Shown piece after piece: positions 1 to 11,542 of a DNA stretch of 64,000 nucleotides. The stretch's first letter is position 1; each line of letters opens with the position of its first letter. The notes beneath the pieces were generated by a model that made no database searches, was not told where the DNA came from, and worked only from the letters and a program-made list of their open reading frames with translations. Position numbers and translations under genes: made by a program. Origin of the DNA: Rostrohypoxylon terebratum (Eukaryota; Ascomycota; Sordariomycetes; Xylariales; Hypoxylaceae); assembly GCA_022497145.1 (NCBI GenBank), contig MU385967.1, positions 26,160-90,159 of the forward strand. Direction: 5' to 3'.

Positions 1-291
1 ACTCGTAAAGTTTACCTGAGATGGATACACAAGCACAACATTGAATATGCTTATGAACGGGGACTCGGTGTTTCCTTGAATGGGAAAGAATGCATATGTA
101 GAATTCCCGTCGCCCCTACCTCCATTAAACTTGTGACGTCAAGCAAGTTTGAGATTGTGGTTCATATTCCAATGGTAGGCGCATGTGGGTAGTCTCAATC
201 TCTGATCCTTCAACATCACAACCACGCCAGCAAAAGCAGCTCATCAACCCAAATATACTCTCCCTTGCCTGATTTGACGCATGTATTGAAG

Positions 292-981
292 ATGCAGATC
301 GCAACAATCTTGCTCGTCCTTACCTCCATGTGTGTCGGCTCCGAGGCATCGGCCGCGATGGCGGTTCATCGGAACGACACTGTATCTAGGATTTCGACTG
401 CCCGCTCCACTAGCAACTCCGGTAAAACCCCCGAGAAGGACATCCGTACCCAATGCGACAGCGGCAGCTTCGAGCTGGTACACTCTCAAGAGAGACCGAA
501 TATCTACTACCTTCGAGGTGTCTGCAGCGGCCTGTACAAGAATACACACGATCCGCGCTGTTCGTTCCTGGATCTTAGCATGTTAGTCAAACCTCCGCAT
601 GCGCATATAGCTTCCATGGTGTATGAAAATGTAACTTACCAGTACGACTGGGCATAGGTGCTACATCAACGACAGAGGAAACATGGTAGCTCAGAGATTT
701 GGCAACTTCTATGACTCCTGTACGGATTGTACCCTCTATGCGGCCAGCGGCTCGAACATGTTGGCCTGTACTTGCGCAAGAGGCCCGGGGACCGGTGGAG
801 GGACGCAGATAACCGGTGTCCAACTTGGTACGTCCTATCAAGGAATGTATCTATTTAACAATGCTAAGGAACGATGCTGATTTTCCTTCGCAAAGATGAC
901 CTCCTGTACGTCAAGAACGGCTTCTTGAGCTGCTACGGCTACACCAATTTCGAGTGCCCGTACCTTGATGTGCCATATTAA
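292..981 (+). CDS. Secreted cyanovirin-N-like (CVNH) protein
   Basis: Three exons, 292..581, 658..827 and 896..981, give 181 aa; an in-frame ATG at 265 would add 9 residues, but the ATG at 292 directly opens a signal peptide (MQIATILLVLTSMCVGSEASA-type hydrophobic run), so I prefer it. Both introns (76 and 68 bp) have GT..AG ends (gttagt/atag and gtacgt/aaag), and splicing restores a continuous frame. The mature part has the layout of the cyanovirin-N homology fold: an LDL-x-x-C followed by IND-x-G, then GNF-x-x-SC-x-x-C, a second block ending LACTC, and a closing DDLLYVKNGFLSC segment. CVNH proteins of fungi are small carbohydrate-binding proteins; lectin activity here is inferred. Cysteines are more numerous than in bacterial cyanovirin, as is common in secreted fungal members. 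No functional neighbour is evident. Confidence 0.75.
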
Positions 982-3470
982 ATATCGAGAGAGGGAATAT
1001 TTCTCTATTACGTGTAAAAGAAGATGATTTATTTTTCATTTCGAGTTTCAGAAACCACGTCTGACGCTATCCGGGATTCTCCGCGTGGAATTGAGGTCTA
1101 GACTATAGCCCGGTATTAGCATTTTAGGTCGAAACACGAAGGTGAGGCCGGACCGATTTCAATTTGAGCAACCCATAATTCTCCCCAGTTGTGTATTTCG
1201 TCCGGCCCTTGCCCCATTAGATATTAGTACAATCGTAGTACTACCTAGTAGTTAGATGGATTAACTAATTGCGATGATATACCCCGTGACGACGTGGGAG
1301 TTAGGTAATCGTCTGTTAGAATGGTGGAAGCTGAATCTGGAATTGCTAGTTCCTATGACGAATTATTACTACCTATGTACTAACCTTCCAGCGGTTAGGT
1401 GACTAATTTACCTAAGGGGCTAGATCTTGGGATTAGTTCGAACGATAACCTTGGAACATTGCCTTTGGTGATTAAGTAATCGAATATCCACTATACCTTA
1501 TTTCCGTTTAGTGAAGTTCAACTCTCCCAACTTCACCTTAGTAACTTCACACCATCTATCATCATCGTCTTATCTCTTAGATGTTTGCAACGTCTCGCTG
1601 TACTTCAAACTCAATTCAAATCATTTCAATTGAAATGTTCTGAACCCTAACCTCTGAGATAATACCTAGCTGTGTTGTCGCTTAGGAAATGATCAAATTT
1701 CATGATGATTTCAACGGGTTGGCCTTCGGTGCGCGTCGAACGGCGATAACCTAATAGTTCACTTAGTAAAATATGCGATGTCTTCAACTTTAACGCAATA
1801 TCAGACCAGGCTATTGAGCGAATTCTTCGTCTTGCGACAACTTCTCCAACTTTGCGGGGCCCTCTCCAACTTTTCATTACCACATGTGAATCTCAAGGGT
1901 GGATTCTTGCTTCATGCCCATGATGTAATTTAAGCGGGATGAAGCAGTCACCGAGACTCGAGGTTGAATCCATTCTCTCGTGCGATGGAAAATCCCGAAT
2001 TCTCAGCATCTTCGGTGGGGTGAATTTGGGGTCTGTTGGGGGTCGATCAACCCCTCAGCAAGCTCTGGATCGATCTCAGCTTCCAAGGGGCTTCGTGATC
2101 GACAGAGAATCTACAGAATATTCTATGTAGGTAATAACGAAGGCTATCGGGATAGCCGCCAAGACGCGTCATTAGCTCTGCTGCTCTGCTTTCCCACCGA
2201 AATACTGTACATGGCGGCAGGCTCTGCGGATCTCTCCGGCATCACGTTTTGGTCTTCTTCTGCGAGTGACTCCAGAGATGCAAGGCACACATCAGGGAAA
2301 ACGCACGCACATGTTACAACGTGCGCTCACGTCTAGACGTTGACGCTAGACGACACAGGTCATTATAGACCATTACCTAGGTCCTAGGGTCCTAGAGGCT
2401 AGGATACGGGGTCAATTCATGGTCACCAATTGCCATGAATGTCGTTAGCCTTCCCCGCGAATGATACATTTCCGGCGAATCCTTCCAAGCTTCCAAGTCG
2501 AAATCGAACGGTCAAGGATTACGAGGAATATGGGGTCATACGGCATGAGACACGGCTAGGATGGTCGACCAATGAAGGAGTGTAACCTAGACTGTGTACA
2601 GAGAATCAGCTTCTGCTCTGCCCACGCCCTTACCACTATGACGGACTTTTCGTTCTGTTTCGTTCTGTTTTTCCAGCCTAAGTGGTTCCTAATGGTCCCC
2701 TAGTGGTCTCCTAATGGTGCTAAGCATCGCTTCCCCTACGCTAGAATACAGTGCTAAACCGCTAAGAGACTCGGTCCTCGGGCTAATTGCGGTCTCTCCA
2801 CACTCCGCAAATCTCCAAGTTCAGGATGTTCAAGATTCACCCCACATCCATGGATCTTTTTTGACCCCAGAAATCCTAGAATCCTTGGCGAACGTGGAGC
2901 GTGGCTAGTCAGGAAGTTACTACCTAATTACTGGCTAGTGACCTACCTAGTTCTTGCGTGGTCTGTTGTCAGGAAATTGAGGAATGCTGGTGCTGGTAAG
3001 TGCAATGTACAATACCTACCCAGAAAAGACTGAGCAGTGAGCAGTTGGAGGTACAGAACCTACAGGAGCAGACGATCGCTGATCAGGCAGTCAGGGTAAC
3101 ACAGCCTTTCAACCGCAACGCTACAGTGGGCAAGGGTGACCCAAGACCCCAAGCGGTGACCAAGCATGCGGTGGCGTATGGAGGAGAAAAAAAAACAAAA
3201 AATAGTATATTAACATTACTTTCTAATTAAAAAAGCAGAATCCTTCCCGCCAATTTACCTACATATACACATATACATGCCCCCAAGTTCTACCTAGTAG
3301 GCTTGTCACACCCTTTTTCTTTTTCCTTCGGGTGACACGGCGATCACGGAAAAGCCTTCTCACAATATCCATTGTAGGCATTGTAGGTAGGCTCTGGCAT
3401 TGGTCTTGGTCTTCGGTCTTGGCTTCGGATATTTTCAACTGGTCCATAGGTCAACTGCTTCTAAGTCAAG
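982..3470. other. Gene-free spacer, possibly decayed repeat DNA
   Basis: About 2.5 kb without a supportable gene. Open frames here are at most about 120 codons and resemble no family I know. The DNA is AT-richer than the neighbouring exons and carries many TACCTA/CTAGG words, including a phased CCTAGG cluster near 2376-2395. I saw no convincing terminal repeats or transposase motifs. The last 100-200 bp before 3471 are pyrimidine-rich and presumably contain the promoter and leader of the MFS gene. Confidence 0.4.
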
Positions 3471-5149
3471 ATGGGCTTCAAGGAGTTCGTCAAGAGGAGG
3501 TCCCTCAAGGCGAAGGATGACCAGCGCACCAAGGCTGCCGAACTCACCTTAAGAGAGTCCTTATACCCTATCTGCCTCGTCACCGTCCTTTTCTTCCTCT
3601 GGGGTTTTAGTTATGGTGCGTAACACCAAGCCCAACACCCCCAATGCCTCCAGGGCTGTCGGCTGTATCCTACGGCGCATCGATGGCATGCTAACAATCG
3701 CTAAGGTCTCCTCGACACGTTGAATAAGCATTTCCAAAACACCCTCAATATCACCAAGTCGCGATCCTCTGGTCTCCAGGCCGCATATTTCGGGTATGTC
3801 TAGCCTTGGGATGACACGTGCGCGATCCAATTGCTAATTTCTCCTTCTCCTATCTAGTGCCTACCCTCTTGCTTCTCTCGGCCACGCCAATTGGATTCTG
3901 CGTCACTATGGCTACCGAGCTACCTTCATTTGGGGTCTCTGCTTATATGGTACGTTGCATTCGCAATCTCTCACCAAAATGTGGAAGTGCCTCAACTGAC
4001 TGAGATGTCGTAGGCATTGGCGCGCTGGTCGCGTTCCCCTGCATTCTGGCAAAGTCCTTCGCCGGATTCTGTATGGCCATCTTCATCATCGGTAACGGTC
4101 TTGGTTCTCTAGAAACCGCGGCCAACCCCTACATTACCGGTAAGTAATCTCATCCGTTCACATTACCACGGCGGCGGCGCTGACACGGGCATAAAGTTTG
4201 CGGTCCGCCCCGATATGCCGAGATCCGCATCAACATATCGCAAGCCTTCAACGGCATCGGCACCGTCATAGCGCCGGTGCTAGGCTCCTACGTGTTCTTC
4301 GCCTTCGACGACGCGACGGCGCTGCGCAACGTGCAGTGGGTGTACATCGCGATCGCGATCTTCGTCTTTGTGCTCGCCTTCGTGTTCTTCATCTCCGTGA
4401 TCCCCGAGATCACCGACGCAGACATGGCCTTCCAGGCAAGCGAAACACACGCCAACGCCGACGACAAACCCTTCTGGAAGCAGTACCGGCTGTTCCACGC
4501 CGCCTTCGCGCAGTTCTGCTACACCGGCGCCCAGATCGCTATCGCCTCCTACTTCATCAACTACATCCGCGACACACAGCCCGACGCCAACGACACCAAG
4601 GCCGCGCAGCTGCTGGCCGGCGCACAGGGTGGCTTCGCCGCCGGCCGCTTCTTCGGCTCCTTTGTCATGCGGTACGTGCGCGCGCGCAAGGTATTCCTCG
4701 TCTTCCTGACCCTCTGCATCGTCTTCATCGCCCCCTCCATCACCCAGCGCGGCTGGACCGGCATGTCAATGCTCTACGTCACCCTCTTCTTCGAATCCAT
4801 CTGCTTCCCCACTATCGTCGCCCTCGGCATGCGCGGCCTCGGCCGCCACACCAAGCGCGGGTCCGGATGGCTCGTCGCCGGCGTCATGGGCGGCGCCGCC
4901 GTGCCCCCCTTAACCGGTGTCGCCGCCGACGCCAAACAGACCGCCTTCGCCATGGTCGTCCCGCTTTGCTTCTTTGTCATGGCCCTTACCTACGCCGTAG
5001 CGGTCAACTTCGTCCCTGCGTACCGCGACCCCGCGGACGCCTTCTCCACGGCCGAGGTCGGGTTGACGAATCATCGCGATGATGAGGAGAGCGCGGATGT
5101 TGCCGTTATCAGCGATGAGAAGGCTGTGCGGGCGGAGATTGAGTCGTGA
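3471..5149 (+). CDS. MFS sugar transporter, FHS (fucose:H+ symporter) type
   Basis: Five exons, 3471..3615, 3706..3793, 3858..3949, 4014..4139 and 4197..5149, join to 467 aa. Each of the four introns has canonical ends (gtgcgt/taag, gtatgt/ctag, gtacgt/gtag, gtaagt/aaag) and the reading frame is continuous across them. The protein starts with a short basic N-terminus followed by ESLYPICLVTVLFFLWGFSYG and LLDTLNKHFQ, the signature of fungal relatives of bacterial FucP/GluP; further support is the ETAANPYI block and INISQAFNGIGTVIAPVLGS. About 12 membrane helices are expected, length is normal for the family, and the acidic C-terminus is cytosolic. It should import a hexose or 6-deoxyhexose with protons at the plasma membrane; the substrate cannot be read from sequence. 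The last exon is markedly GC-rich and codon-biased. Confidence 0.88.
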
Positions 5150-6147
5150 GTCGTTGATACATCTTCACCCCCAAGGGTAGTGGTGTAATGATCTATGTAC
5201 GTTGATATATGGTGAAATCTTTCACCAATCAAAACAAAAAAAAAAGAAAAGAAAAGAGGAAAGAGAGAGAGGATTCGATTTCTTTGTTGTTGAATATGAA
5301 TACCCAGGATATTGTCCACCTACTGCCTACATGGAATCTAGCGATAGGGGGGGCGTACTAGCGCCGCGTTTGTTCTTGTCATGACCTCGCGCATGAGAGA
5401 TCGGGAAGAGTATATGATCTTCTAGATCAATTAGGTAGCTTCTACTACAGAATAAGAGAGCTACGTTTACAATGTCCAAATTTGCCTCCTTCTATTAATC
5501 CCACCACAAGTCGCGAATGATCAATGGTGTATTGCAAACCTTAAGCATTAAAATTCATCATTAACTACTTCGTGCGCAGGTAGGTACCTATGACATATGT
5601 AAACAGCGTCGAAACACCTAACCGAGACATTCATTACGGCAATTCATGGAAATGAGCCCTCCTGTAAATGAACGAAGGTTCCCAGGTATCATCAACGAAA
5701 AAAAAGACAGGATCCATGAACCGAACGTGCGCCATGCTACAGCAAGATCCCGCCCTGTAGCCAAACCCAACTAGACTCGGGTTAAATATTTCCTTCTGCT
5801 TTACTTCGTGGCATGCGTAGTAAGTAATAAAAGCATGAAGAAGCTCAAAGCAGTCATTGCGCATGCACCTCCCTAGGTCGGCGTTAGGTAGGCCCCCTAG
5901 GCAGGGTAGGGTGGATGCCCAATAAACGCCACCCAAGCTCCCCCCAGCTTACCCCGGAAAACAGAGATCCTGTGCCCTCGGCATAATCCTTCCCATCCTA
6001 ATCCGCCCCCATGCTCTACAACACACCAAATCGGCATACTTAACCCCGAGTTTCGGTCCCGCGCACACGTCGATGGCGTAGTCATTGTAGCGAATGCCAA
6101 ATTCCGACACGTGCGATACAGTCCATCTTCGCAACGGAGGTCTTCCC
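5150..6147. other. Convergent spacer between two 3' ends
   Basis: About 1 kb between the transporter 3' end and the 3' end of the minus-strand surface-protein gene. It holds a purine-only run near 5235-5272 (A/G tract) and scattered TACCTA words. Short open frames on the minus strand have no recognisable product. Confidence 0.4.
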
Positions 6148-7727
6148 CTATTTCTCTTCCTTGGAGATACCTAACGAACTCGCGGGTGGATTTTCCTGAT
6201 ACAACTTGGCAGCCGTCTGTCCGACCGCAAGATCCGAAGGCCCGTAGTAGCTGTGTAATTCCCTCACTTCTGCAAGCGGCTCCAGAGTGTTTCCTATCGT
6301 TATATTATTGTCGGCGCGCGCACCTCGTGAGGAACTAAGCGGATCGCTGTTTTTCCTGACGTGGGAGATAGGAGTTTGAGTAATACTGCCCGATCGTTGT
6401 CGCCCCGGTTCATTATTGCCAATATCGTTAGCAACTAGTTCTAAGATACTGTTTCCATCGAGCTCGCTGGTGTTGCTGACTTGGCGTGAATGTGAATATG
6501 TCCCTTGAGAATCGGCGCTGACTCGCTGTGGGTAGGCTCCCATCTCGTGGCGGGCATAAGAATCAATGCTCGACTGACGACCTTCGGAAGAGTCGGAATG
6601 CGGTAGTTGAGCAAAGTATCCTTGCATAGCAGGAGGTGAAGATGAATTAGAACCTTGGAGATTGGGTGTTTGAGACGGTGACCGTTGATAGATGGTAGAG
6701 TCATCAGATCGGAATTGTCCGTTTTGATATCGAGCGAGAGTATCTGCATCCATCCCGTCAACTTCTGAGAGGGTAGTCTGCCCGTAGCCTGATTTTTGCG
6801 AACGAGGCTCGCCGCTGGAAGACTCCTGCTTAGATTCGGCGATTGCTTTGGATGCCTTTTCTGTGCGTTTAAGTTGCCATATGATGACTCCTGCAATCAC
6901 GACGATGACTAGTAGCAAACCGATAGCACCCCCTATAATTCCGCCGATCTGGGAAGAACTGAGACCGTCTCCACCACCGCTAGTGTCAGTCTCAATAGAT
7001 GGTAATTTTGAGACGGTACTCGCAACTAATTTTGGTATGAATGCAGCAGTAGACGCAGATGTTGCATCTGCACCTGGGGTCTCTACCGTTGTGCTCGTGA
7101 CTACCGACGTAATGGTGTCTCCTATTGAGTTAGTAGTCGTTACTATATCGCTAACCAAGTATGTGGATGGTGGACCATAACAAGTATAGCTACCGCATGT
7201 CATTCCGTTCGGGCAGCATCCGTACGGTGATGTCGTGCAGGCGAAATACGATGCATCGCAGGTTAGTGATACCGAGGATCCGGCCGGCGGTTGACAACCA
7301 GCTTGGTTACATATATAGCCAGTAGGGCAACAGCCTCCTACACGATGGTATTAATATCTGTTCGCGCGCCTATGCATTACAGAGTATCCTTGAAAATTAG
7401 AGAATACTCACCCGGACCGGCACTCAAGGGGCAATTGTAGTATCCATCCTGTCCGCAGGCCGACGTTGGTCCTCCTGTTGTAGCATAACAGGATGATACG
7501 GCGCAAGCATAGCCTTCAGGACAACATCCGCCATTCGCCGAGGCCGGGCATAGAGAGTAATCTGTTTGCTGGCAGGAAGCGTCTCTTTTGGGGCGGCGGA
7601 GAAGCTCATAATGCTTTTCCAACCTATGGATTTGATATTCGCTATTATCATGAGCTGTCGTAGCAGAAATCATTACCACAAGCGCCGCGAAACCAAGACA
7701 GTCTGACCGACTCCAAAGCTCCCTCAT
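6148..7727 (-). CDS. Cys-rich single-pass surface protein with cytosolic tail
   Basis: Two exons on the minus strand, 7412..7727 and 6148..7337, encode 501 aa; the 74-bp intron runs gtgagt..gtag. The protein has an N-terminal signal peptide, a propeptide-like basic stretch (RRPKRD), then an extracellular Cys-rich module (about residues 50-160) built from repeats of C-P-x-GGCCP-x-GYxC followed by a C-Y or C-Q, resembling granulin-like CCP motifs. A Ser/Thr-rich stalk (about 165-230) leads to one clear membrane helix at about 237-260 (GGIIGGAIGLLLVIVVIAGVI) flanked by basic residues, and a 240-residue Ser/Gln-rich cytosolic tail. The architecture is that of fungal wall-associated sensor or anchor proteins, but I do not recognise a named family; the function is inferred only as surface sensing or adhesion. 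It converges on the MFS transporter gene. Confidence 0.8.
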
Positions 7728-8951
7728 CCTTGGTAATCACAGATTTGATATTTTCGGGGTTCCGAGTTGATGTCCTGATAAGTACGAGTCGAGTTTCCTA
7801 ATCGGGCGCCTCGTCGTCCCTCGTACCGTCGTATCCTCACGAGGTAACATGCAAAACCCTTAGATGTTATCATATAGCGCGCTGCACACTAAGTAGGTAG
7901 CTTCTTTGCTGGCCTTTCTTATTTCGAAAGTCGCAGAAATTTGCAAATATGGTCCAAGATAGATAAATCCAAGATGTGAAGGTAAGGCTCCAGCCTGTTG
8001 GAACAGCGCAACGCCAGCTAGAAAAATAACCGACTACCGTCAGCACTACCCGGATGACGGCTGACGAGCTGGCCTTGTTAGTTATTCTGGAAATAGCATT
8101 ATCCAATAGCCTCCACATCGAGATGCCCCATCAAACTATAGCCACGGGCACATGGAAGGGCGGGGCCGGTGACAATAGATTAGCAACGATACAACTTGGG
8201 GGTTTGGGGGAAGGGAGAAGTATGGATATCTTAAGATGGGATTCTGGGGAGAAGATCAGGACATTTTCACAAGCATCTATCCACTGAACTGCAGGAAAGG
8301 GCGGGAGGGGTCTTCCATATGCAGAAACCCTAGCAGCTGCGGATGGCGAACTCGAATGTCTCACGCCAGTCAGTTTGACGAATATGTCTCGTAGGTGTAA
8401 CGTCGACCAAGCTGAGATGCATGGTCCGCCCCCAAATAAGAACATACCCCGGCTGCGCGTGAGCGTGGATGTCAGCTTCGATGGACTGTGATTGGATCCA
8501 AGACGGGGACCGAAAAAGAGAAGGGTGTCCGCCTTTTCCAGCTGGTACGACCTTTCTGCCTGAGCCTTAGGTGGTGGTGCAAGAATCTTCATGTTGGTTT
8601 CCGAATGGCTATCCGCCCCGGGCCTCTGGCGGTGGGTGGCGCGATAACGGAGCTCTACCGTAGATATCGTAATCCATAGAAATTGTTAAGGAGACCTACC
8701 TGTCTTCTATCCGTATGCATGTTCTTAGGTACTCAGGGGATCATTAACCACGACGATAGTGACGAGATCCATCTTGATAGAGATCTATCGTTCTCGTATC
8801 ACTGGGTACTGAGCTGGTCTAAAGATGTGCACATATAGGTTATAGGTAGGTAGTCTTAGACTTGCAGGTAACTGTACTTTAGGGCTGACGCTTGACAAGG
8901 GGCAGAGTAGACATGGTAGAGAAGACGTGCGCTAACGACCCAGTATTCTAG

Positions 8952-9213
8952 GTATTAGTACTGGCTACGCAAAGCTCGCCGTCGTACCCTAACGGGTACT
9001 GCGCTTTAATTAGCAAAATACCTTTCTAAGAAAATCCTTAAAAATATACAAATAAGTTACTTACTAAAACTCTCTACTATTAAAATAATACTTAAGATTA
9101 TTAGAAAAATACTAATATCATTAAATATTTTGCTAATCACCTGTAATTTTACTAATTAAAACGTAGTACCCGTTAGGGTACGACAGCGAGCTTTGCATAG
9201 CCAATACTAATAC
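8952..9213. mobile_element. MITE-like element with long terminal inverted repeats
   Basis: The left arm, 8952 to about 9018, and the right arm, about 9147 to 9213 read on the other strand, align without gaps over roughly 65 bp; both begin GTATTAGTA, and a shared core is CGTACCCTAACGGGTACT. The interior, about 130 bp, is strongly A+T-rich and has no coding capacity. The total is about 262 bp. A TA flanks one side directly and the other at one base distance, so the target-site duplication is uncertain. Size, arms and lack of coding capacity fit a non-autonomous DNA transposon. All mismatches I see between the arms are C/T or G/A. Confidence 0.7.
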
Positions 9214-9591
9214 TACTTATAGAACGAGACGGCCCTCGAAGCTGATATGAAGTGAATTCCGTCATCGAGTGGGTTGGTGAATGATGATTGTCAATTAACT
9301 TTTTTAAAGTTGATGAAGTCAAAAATGTTGAAAATATGAGACATGAGAAAAGTGAGAAAGAGATCAATTTGAAGCGGACTTACATAATTGTCGCATTGGC
9401 AGGTATTTGCCTAGCTCCTTCCAGGCTCACAAATGAAACAGAAGTAAAGTTCGGACTCGTTGGGCTTAATTGTTTCTCAATACCTACCTCTGCACAGGGA
9501 GTTGCGACTGGTTTTTAGCGCTATTTAATGCCTAAATAGGTAGCTCGTACGACATTCCAAGGTTCCAAGATTGTCAGTCGCACAATGGCTT

Positions 9592-9631
9592 CATAGTGAC
9601 ATAGTGACACAGTGACATAGTGACATAGTGA
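9592..9631. repeat. 8-bp tandem repeat (CATAGTGA)x5
   Basis: Five contiguous copies of CATAGTGA, the third altered to CACAGTGA. No gene overlaps it. A simple satellite, useful mainly as a strain marker. Confidence 0.9.
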
Positions 9632-11542
9632 AATAATCATGGAATGGGCAAGCCATTCTTGAATCTTGTACGAGGCAAGAACATGCCTAACAGATTGATT
9701 TGTCAAGCTTTACCTAAAAATTGCCTAAGACTCCAAGTGTCTAGGTCTTTTCTAAATTTAATCCTCTTCATCAAGATCACCAAGACAATATCGAATAGAT
9801 TACCTTGGTGGATAACGTCCCATTTGTCGGTAGAACCGGCGGGGAAAGCTACCTCTAGGGATTAAATATACTAAATTTACTAAAAATTTACATCTTTTTC
9901 AGGTCCCTCCAAAAGAATCCAAGGATTAAAAAAAACTATTATATCGCCATTGACAAACGTCCTCTCTCGCCTACATTTAAAGTACATGTTGATAGCTGTA
10001 AAGCCGGCATACGAAAAGACGGCATACGGTACCTAGAACGGCATATTCCGATCAGGTCGGCGATGAGACACTGTCACGTTCTACCTCGTTGGACCGGGCC
10101 AACTTCAAAACTCGTGATCGCAATCCTAGTTACCTAGGCCTTACCGCTATTAACCAGCTAAGTACTAAACTAGGCAGGTATCAACTAACACACCACCATC
10201 TCATAATATGAACGGCCTAAACACCATACACAGCAAATGCCACGGGCGGCGATAATACGTAGCGGACAAGCAACAGCAACAGCAACTTGAGGTATTTGAT
10301 CCTCATGTATGGGGTATAGTTATCCTATGCATTTCTATGAATTCTACCACGGTTGATTCTGCATCCAAACAGCGTTGTCCAGGTAGGGATCGGAGGTGAA
10401 ACAGTCATTTCTCCACCAACCCGTCCCGTCTCTACTTGTTATTAATCGTATTTATAGGAGGTAGTATTCGGGCTTTATGCCGTGGCATTGGATGTCATCT
10501 CGAACTCGCACTGCAGAGCAATTCCTCGAGGAAATTTATAATGGTTTTCGACATCTGAGGTCATGAGGCAGAGAATTGGCCGGACAAGATCGTTCAATTT
10601 AATTCTGGATAATTTGAGGCTCAATTGCCGCCCCCGCCGACTTTAGGCTTGATCTTCTTCTTTATCTCTTGTCTTCCAAGTTAGGAAGACCTGGGGAAGA
10701 GTGTGAAGATTCCAATTGTGTAGCCTGGTAGGTAAGCCTGGTAAGGTACCTACTATGTAGTAGCTGGCAAGTCCCTCAATTTCATCTCCAACAAGAACCA
10801 GCAGAACTAGACGAAGGATCGTTATAATATGTACCTACAGTAACCTCCCCGACGCCCGTCGACTGCGTGGATCCTTACCGTTGCAACCCCGCAAGTTGAT
10901 TTACCTAGTACCTACTATACCTAGCTGATCGTCGATATTTCTCCACACTTTGCTTCGTGATAAGTCAAGCATGGGCTGCTTGGACCTGGATCTACCACCG
11001 CAACTTGCGCTAATCTTTGGGGCTCCTTGGGGCTTCTTGTGGATTCTTTGAGAATTCTAGTAGTTCTAGACTTCATTTTCGAAATACACATGAATACCCA
11101 TTCAGCATTGTCAGCTGTATACAATTCTGTCCCTTTCGGAACCCATCTCCGGTCACCGTCCTTCTTGACTGGGTTAGTGGTCGAGTTGGGGCTTTGACCT
11201 GCAGTTTTTCTCCACAACGTCACGATGATGGTCAAGAGGTGAGACTCCGTGGACCTTATTTGCTGCATTTTTCTTCGTGCTTTCCTCTCCGCCTTTTCCC
11301 TTCTCTTTAGGACCATCAGGAGTCTGATAAATTCTCGCAATCCTCTCTCTAGAACCCGACACTTCTCGTATTGCTCTATGTATTGAGTATCATCTTTGTT
11401 AGAGTAGACAGCAACAACGATACCCCCGGCTTCAAGTAGTCTCGTCCAATTTGAGGGGTAATAATTCACGCGGATTGAATCCTATCGACGAAGGATTTTC
11501 GGCATGAGGGAATGATAACATCACTTGGTCTTGTTTGGCAAA

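Larger units (their letters stand above)
7728..11542. other. Long gene-free region with repeats
   Basis: About 3.8 kb with no supportable gene. It contains a MITE-like inverted-repeat element (8952-9213), a five-copy 8-bp tandem repeat (9592-9631), a short (CAACAG)n stretch near 10272, and AT-rich DNA near 9870-9960. A minus-strand open frame at 10921-11469 reaches 182 codons but begins at GTG with a stop upstream and matches nothing I know, so I do not call it. The last few hundred bases serve the downstream regulator gene. Confidence 0.4.

Noticed and set aside
4198..5082. 294-codon plus-strand frame rich in Arg/His/Pro
   Set aside because: Shadow frame of the GC-rich last exon of the MFS transporter; composition is typical of a frame-shifted reading.
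10921..11469. 182-codon minus-strand open frame next to the Zn2Cys6 gene
   Set aside because: Begins at GTG with an in-frame TAG shortly upstream, has no recognisable domain, and its 5' end lies 74 bp from the divergent regulator start. Could be a 3' exon, but no supporting splice context was convincing.
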